This document shows, piece after piece, positions 61,473 through 64,000 of a stretch of DNA of 64,000 nucleotides. Source of the DNA: JBBATK01 sp039810585 (GTDB lineage Bacteria; Bacteroidota; Ignavibacteria; Kapaibacteriales; NICIL-2). Location of the stretch: positions 1-64,000 of the forward strand of contig JBDHXF010000020.1 in assembly GCA_039810585.1 (NCBI GenBank), read 5' to 3'. Below the pieces are notes generated by a model. The model made no database searches. It was not told where the DNA came from and saw nothing but the letters and a program-made list of their open reading frames with translations. Both the position numbers and the translations under genes were made by a program. The first letter of the stretch is position 1, and the number at the start of each line of letters is the position of its first letter.

Positions 61473-63155
61473 ATGAGTGCATTCCAACATTTGATAGATC
61501 GTCACCACGACACCCTTGAAGCAGCCATGCAGGCGCTGCGTACACGTCAATTCTGGGCGCACTGGCCGGAAGCCCCGAGCGGAAAAATTTATGGTGAGAA
61601 TGCAAATGCGGAAGGAGAGCTTGCGTTTCAACGACAGCTCAACACGCAGTTTAATCGTCTTCTGCAGCACGGCGCCTTACTCTTCCATGGTGAGGAAGAG
61701 TCACCGTACGGCTTCCCTCTCGGCATTAGCTACCCCGTCACAACTGCCGATCACTTAGTACAACACGCCCACAAGGCGCAGCAACTGTGGTCAGCTCTCA
61801 GCGCCCGTGAGCGCGCTGCTATCCTGGTGGAATGTTTGGAGCAAGCCGCAAAACACTTCTTTGAGATTGCCTACGCTACACAGCACACCACGGGACAAGG
61901 TTTCGTGATGTCGTTCCAAGCCTCCGGCCCGCACTCCTTCGACCGCGCTCTCGAGTCCATCGCGACCGGCTTGCTGGCAGAAGAGACTTTTCAATCCGAG
62001 CAACACTGGGTGAAGCCGGTAGGAAAAATGAGTGTGAGTATCGACAAGCGCTTTCATATTCGTCCGAAAGGCGTGAATGTAACGATCGGCTGTTCCACCT
62101 TCCCGGTGTGGAATTCACTGCCCGGCATCTTCGCGTCGCTCATCAGCGGCGCTGCTTCCATCGCCAAGGCACACACGCATGTGGTGTATCCCATTGCGAT
62201 TATTGTAGCCTCGATTCAGCACAGCTTACAGGAACTTGGTTTGGATCCGCATCTTTTGCAACTCGGCGTAGCAGCACGTGAGCATCGCACCACGCACGAA
62301 CTCCTCGAGCACCCACTTATCGGCACGGTGGACTACACGGGTTCGTCGCTATTTGGTGAAGAAGTGGAAGCATTGTGTGCCAAACACCACAAGGTGTGTT
62401 TCACGGAAAAAGCAGGTGTGAACTGCATCATGCTGGAGAGTGCTGCCAATCTTGACGCAGCGCTCGACAATATTGCGTTTAGTCTGAGTTTGTATTCGGG
62501 CCAAATGTGCACGGCTCCGCAGAATATTTACATTCCCAAAGCCGGCGTGTATGAAGGCCAGGACTTGATTGCGTATGAAGAAGTAGTGCAGCGATTGTGC
62601 GCTAAGGTACAGGGCATTGCGACGAACGAGAAGATGGGTCCCTCAACCTTAGGCGCGCTGCAAAGTCAGCAAACAGCTAATCGCGTGGAAGCAGCTACAG
62701 CTCTGGGTTTGAAGGAGTTGTTGGCATCGCAGCCGATTGCGCAACCCGGACACGATCACGCGCGCTGCGTGTCGCCGTTGATCTTGGAGGCAAGCGCGGC
62801 GCAAACAGACATCACCTCCAAGGAGTGGTTTGGTCCCATCAGCTTTGTTATTCCTGTCGATAGCTTTGAACAATCGGTCGCTCTGATTGCCGATTCAATA
62901 CGCGCCAACGGCGCGTTGACGTTGAGCTGCTATACCACGAACGAACAGCACATGAATCTTGCCGAACAGCAGGCTCTGGATGCAGGCTGTGGGATTGCGT
63001 TTAATTACGTTGGTCCGATTTGGATCAACCAATCGTCGGCCTACAGCGACTTCCATGGTGCCGGAGCAAACAGCGCCGGGAACGCCTCCTTTGCCGACTT
63101 GAGTTTTGTGACGAATCGTTATAACATCCTGAGCAGTCGTCGCTGCGTTTCCTAA
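61473..63155 (+). CDS. paaN: PaaN-type aldehyde dehydrogenase
   Basis: This 560-residue aldehyde dehydrogenase resembles PaaN (the variant found with phenylacetate degradation genes). The catalytic cysteine is C346 in YSGQMCTAPQN, which is typical of the PaaN subgroup. Other strings include VNVTIGCSTFPVWNSLPGIFASL, AHTHVVYPIAIIV, CFTEKAGVNCI and IAFNYVGP. Other paa genes are not in the window, so its role in phenylacetate use here is unproven. It is followed two bases later by the VOC gene. Confidence 0.85.
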   Translation: MSAFQHLIDRHHDTLEAAMQALRTRQFWAHWPEAPSGKIYGENANAEGELAFQRQLNTQFNRLLQHGALLFHGEEESPYGFPLGISYPVTTADHLVQHAHKAQQLWSALSARERAAILVECLEQAAKHFFEIAYATQHTTGQGFVMSFQASGPHSFDRALESIATGLLAEETFQSEQHWVKPVGKMSVSIDKRFHIRPKGVNVTIGCSTFPVWNSLPGIFASLISGAASIAKAHTHVVYPIAIIVASIQHSLQELGLDPHLLQLGVAAREHRTTHELLEHPLIGTVDYTGSSLFGEEVEALCAKHHKVCFTEKAGVNCIMLESAANLDAALDNIAFSLSLYSGQMCTAPQNIYIPKAGVYEGQDLIAYEEVVQRLCAKVQGIATNEKMGPSTLGALQSQQTANRVEAATALGLKELLASQPIAQPGHDHARCVSPLILEASAAQTDITSKEWFGPISFVIPVDSFEQSVALIADSIRANGALTLSCYTTNEQHMNLAEQQALDAGCGIAFNYVGPIWINQSSAYSDFHGAGANSAGNASFADLSFVTNRYNILSSRRCVS

Positions 63156-63157
63156 GC

Positions 63158-63520
63158 ATGCTGCACTTTAGTCCGCACATAGCCGTCGCCGTACGCGACT
63201 ATCCCAACGCCTTGGACTTCTACACCAAAGTGATGGGAATGACAATGAGCAAGCATCAGGAGCACGAATCCGAATTGCAGGTGGGAGACCTGACCCTACA
63301 TATCGAAAACAACGCCGCAGAACAACAAACCTGGCTTGAGTTTCGCGTAGACGACGTTGAGCTCCTAAAAGTCCGTCTCGAAGCAGCCGGTTGCACCCTG
63401 CAGAAAACTCACCTGCAAAAGAGTTATCTTGTGGTGGATCCCTATGGAATGCGCTTTCACATCTGGGAAGATCCGGAAGCCTCTTCGCAAGGTGCGAGTG
63501 CTGCACCTGCCGGCGACTGA
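63158..63520 (+). CDS. VOC family (glyoxalase/bleomycin-resistance-like) protein
   Basis: This 120-residue protein has one vicinal-oxygen-chelate module: N-terminal HFSPHIAVAVRDYPNALDFYTKVMGM, a central TWLEFRVDDVELLKVRLEAAGCTL, and C-terminal VVDPYGMRFHIWED. Metal ligands are His or Glu at the usual ends of strands. It could act on methylglyoxal, an aromatic ring-cleavage product or other substrates. It starts 2 bases after the PaaN-like stop, so the two are co-transcribed. Confidence 0.9.
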   Translation: MLHFSPHIAVAVRDYPNALDFYTKVMGMTMSKHQEHESELQVGDLTLHIENNAAEQQTWLEFRVDDVELLKVRLEAAGCTLQKTHLQKSYLVVDPYGMRFHIWEDPEASSQGASAAPAGD

Positions 63521-63547
63521 CAATCTCTGAACTATCGAAAGAACACT

Positions 63548-64000
63548 GTGTCCTGGTTCCAACGGAAATCGAAAAACATCGAACTCACTCAACCTCGCGA
63601 AATGCCCGACGGTCTGTGGACCAAGTGCGAGGAATGCGGTGAGATTATCTATAAAAAACAACTGGAAGAGCTGGCCTTTACCTGCCCCAAATGCAACAAC
63701 CACTTCCGCATCGGCTCCAAACAGTACATCAAGGTGCTGTTTGATGAAGACTCCTTCGTGGAGACCGACTCCAATGTGCGTAGTGGCGACCCATTGAATT
63801 TCGTAGATACAAAGGCCTATACCGCTCGTCTGCACGACGCCTACCGTCGAGGTGGTCACGGTGACGCTCTCACGATTGGTCACGGCACGATCGAAGGACA
63901 AATGGTCTCCTTCGGCTGCATGAACTTCAACTTCATCGGCGGCTCCATGGGCTCCGTGGTCGGCGAAAAGTTCTCACGCGCTGCCCATCGTGCTATCCAC
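63548..64000 (+). CDS. accD: Acetyl-CoA carboxylase carboxyltransferase beta subunit, cut by window end
   Basis: The 151 codons visible encode the N-terminal half of AccD, which joins CO2 to acetyl-CoA in the first step of fatty acid synthesis. The N-terminal zinc ribbon CEEC...CPKC (C27, C30, C46, C49) and the strand GDALTIGHGTIEGQMV are plain. The start appears to be GTG at 63548 (MSWFQRKSKNIEL), a known AccD-like N-terminus. The gene runs past base 64000, so its C-terminus is not seen. Confidence 0.93.
   Translation, partial: MSWFQRKSKNIELTQPREMPDGLWTKCEECGEIIYKKQLEELAFTCPKCNNHFRIGSKQYIKVLFDEDSFVETDSNVRSGDPLNFVDTKAYTARLHDAYRRGGHGDALTIGHGTIEGQMVSFGCMNFNFIGGSMGSVVGEKFSRAAHRAIH

Noticed and set aside
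61139..61519. 126-codon plus-strand frame
   Set aside because: It runs antisense to the small membrane protein gene and into paaN, with no recognisable content.

Overview
The window looks like a chromosomal segment of a Bacteroidota-type bacterium in the wider FCB group, perhaps a Chlorobiota, Ignavibacteria or Kapabacteria relative rather than a classical Bacteroides. The signs are: five secreted proteins ending in type IX secretion (T9SS) sorting domains; a -7 motif TAnnTTTG upstream of several genes; an Mrp ATPase without the usual C-terminal CxxC; lipoproteins and signal peptides ending AQ; and generally weak Shine-Dalgarno sites. No rRNA, phage, insertion sequence or CRISPR array is visible. 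Base composition is close to even, and the two lipoprotein genes near 54-55 kb look more AT-rich than their neighbours.

Layout. 0-6 kb: YifB/ComM-type ATPase, leucyl-tRNA synthetase and the DNA polymerase III delta subunit. 6-10 kb: an active and a degenerate M16 peptidase, ending in a strong terminator. 10-23 kb: T9SS cargo (two FN3-like paralogues, a PNGase F-like protein, a large secreted protein, and a BNR/Ig repeat protein) interleaved with an MlaE permease, phosphate acetyltransferase, and an mrp-nfu iron-sulfur pair. 23-27 kb: hydroxysqualene dehydroxylase (HpnE), divergent from an SDR - CPBP protease - PAP2 operon, a probable membrane lipid or hopanoid locus. 27-37 kb: RimO, two unknown proteins divergent from an ECF sigma factor and its membrane partner, a CtpA protease, a DUF1573 protein, MsrA and CarA.

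37-50 kb is the housekeeping core: five tRNAs (Tyr, Gly, Gly, Thr, Trp), then secE-nusG-rplK-rplA-rplJ-rplL-rpoB-rpoC in conserved order, with terminator-like hairpins in several gaps and a strong terminator after rpoC. 50-64 kb is accessory and metabolic: a YCII-like protein, a fused dehydrogenase/Gfo-Idh-MocA oxidoreductase, two unknown lipoproteins sharing an 11-bp-spaced direct-repeat operator, PhoD phosphatase, an S10 carboxypeptidase, an acetyltransferase, two tiny paralogous membrane proteins, a PaaN-type aldehyde dehydrogenase, a VOC protein and the start of accD, cut by the window edge.

Most unusual: (1) an anti-sigma-like protein with one membrane helix, a long Ser/Thr/Gln-rich linker and a beta-barrel-like C-terminus, directly after an ECF sigma gene; (2) the lipoprotein pair behind matching direct repeats; (3) the pair of small membrane proteins (28 and 58 residues); (4) two intergenic clusters of DnaA-box-like sites; (5) a seven-unit, 11-bp-phased repeat; (6) a scattered family of TTC-loop hairpins. 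All are read by eye from sequence, with no database search.
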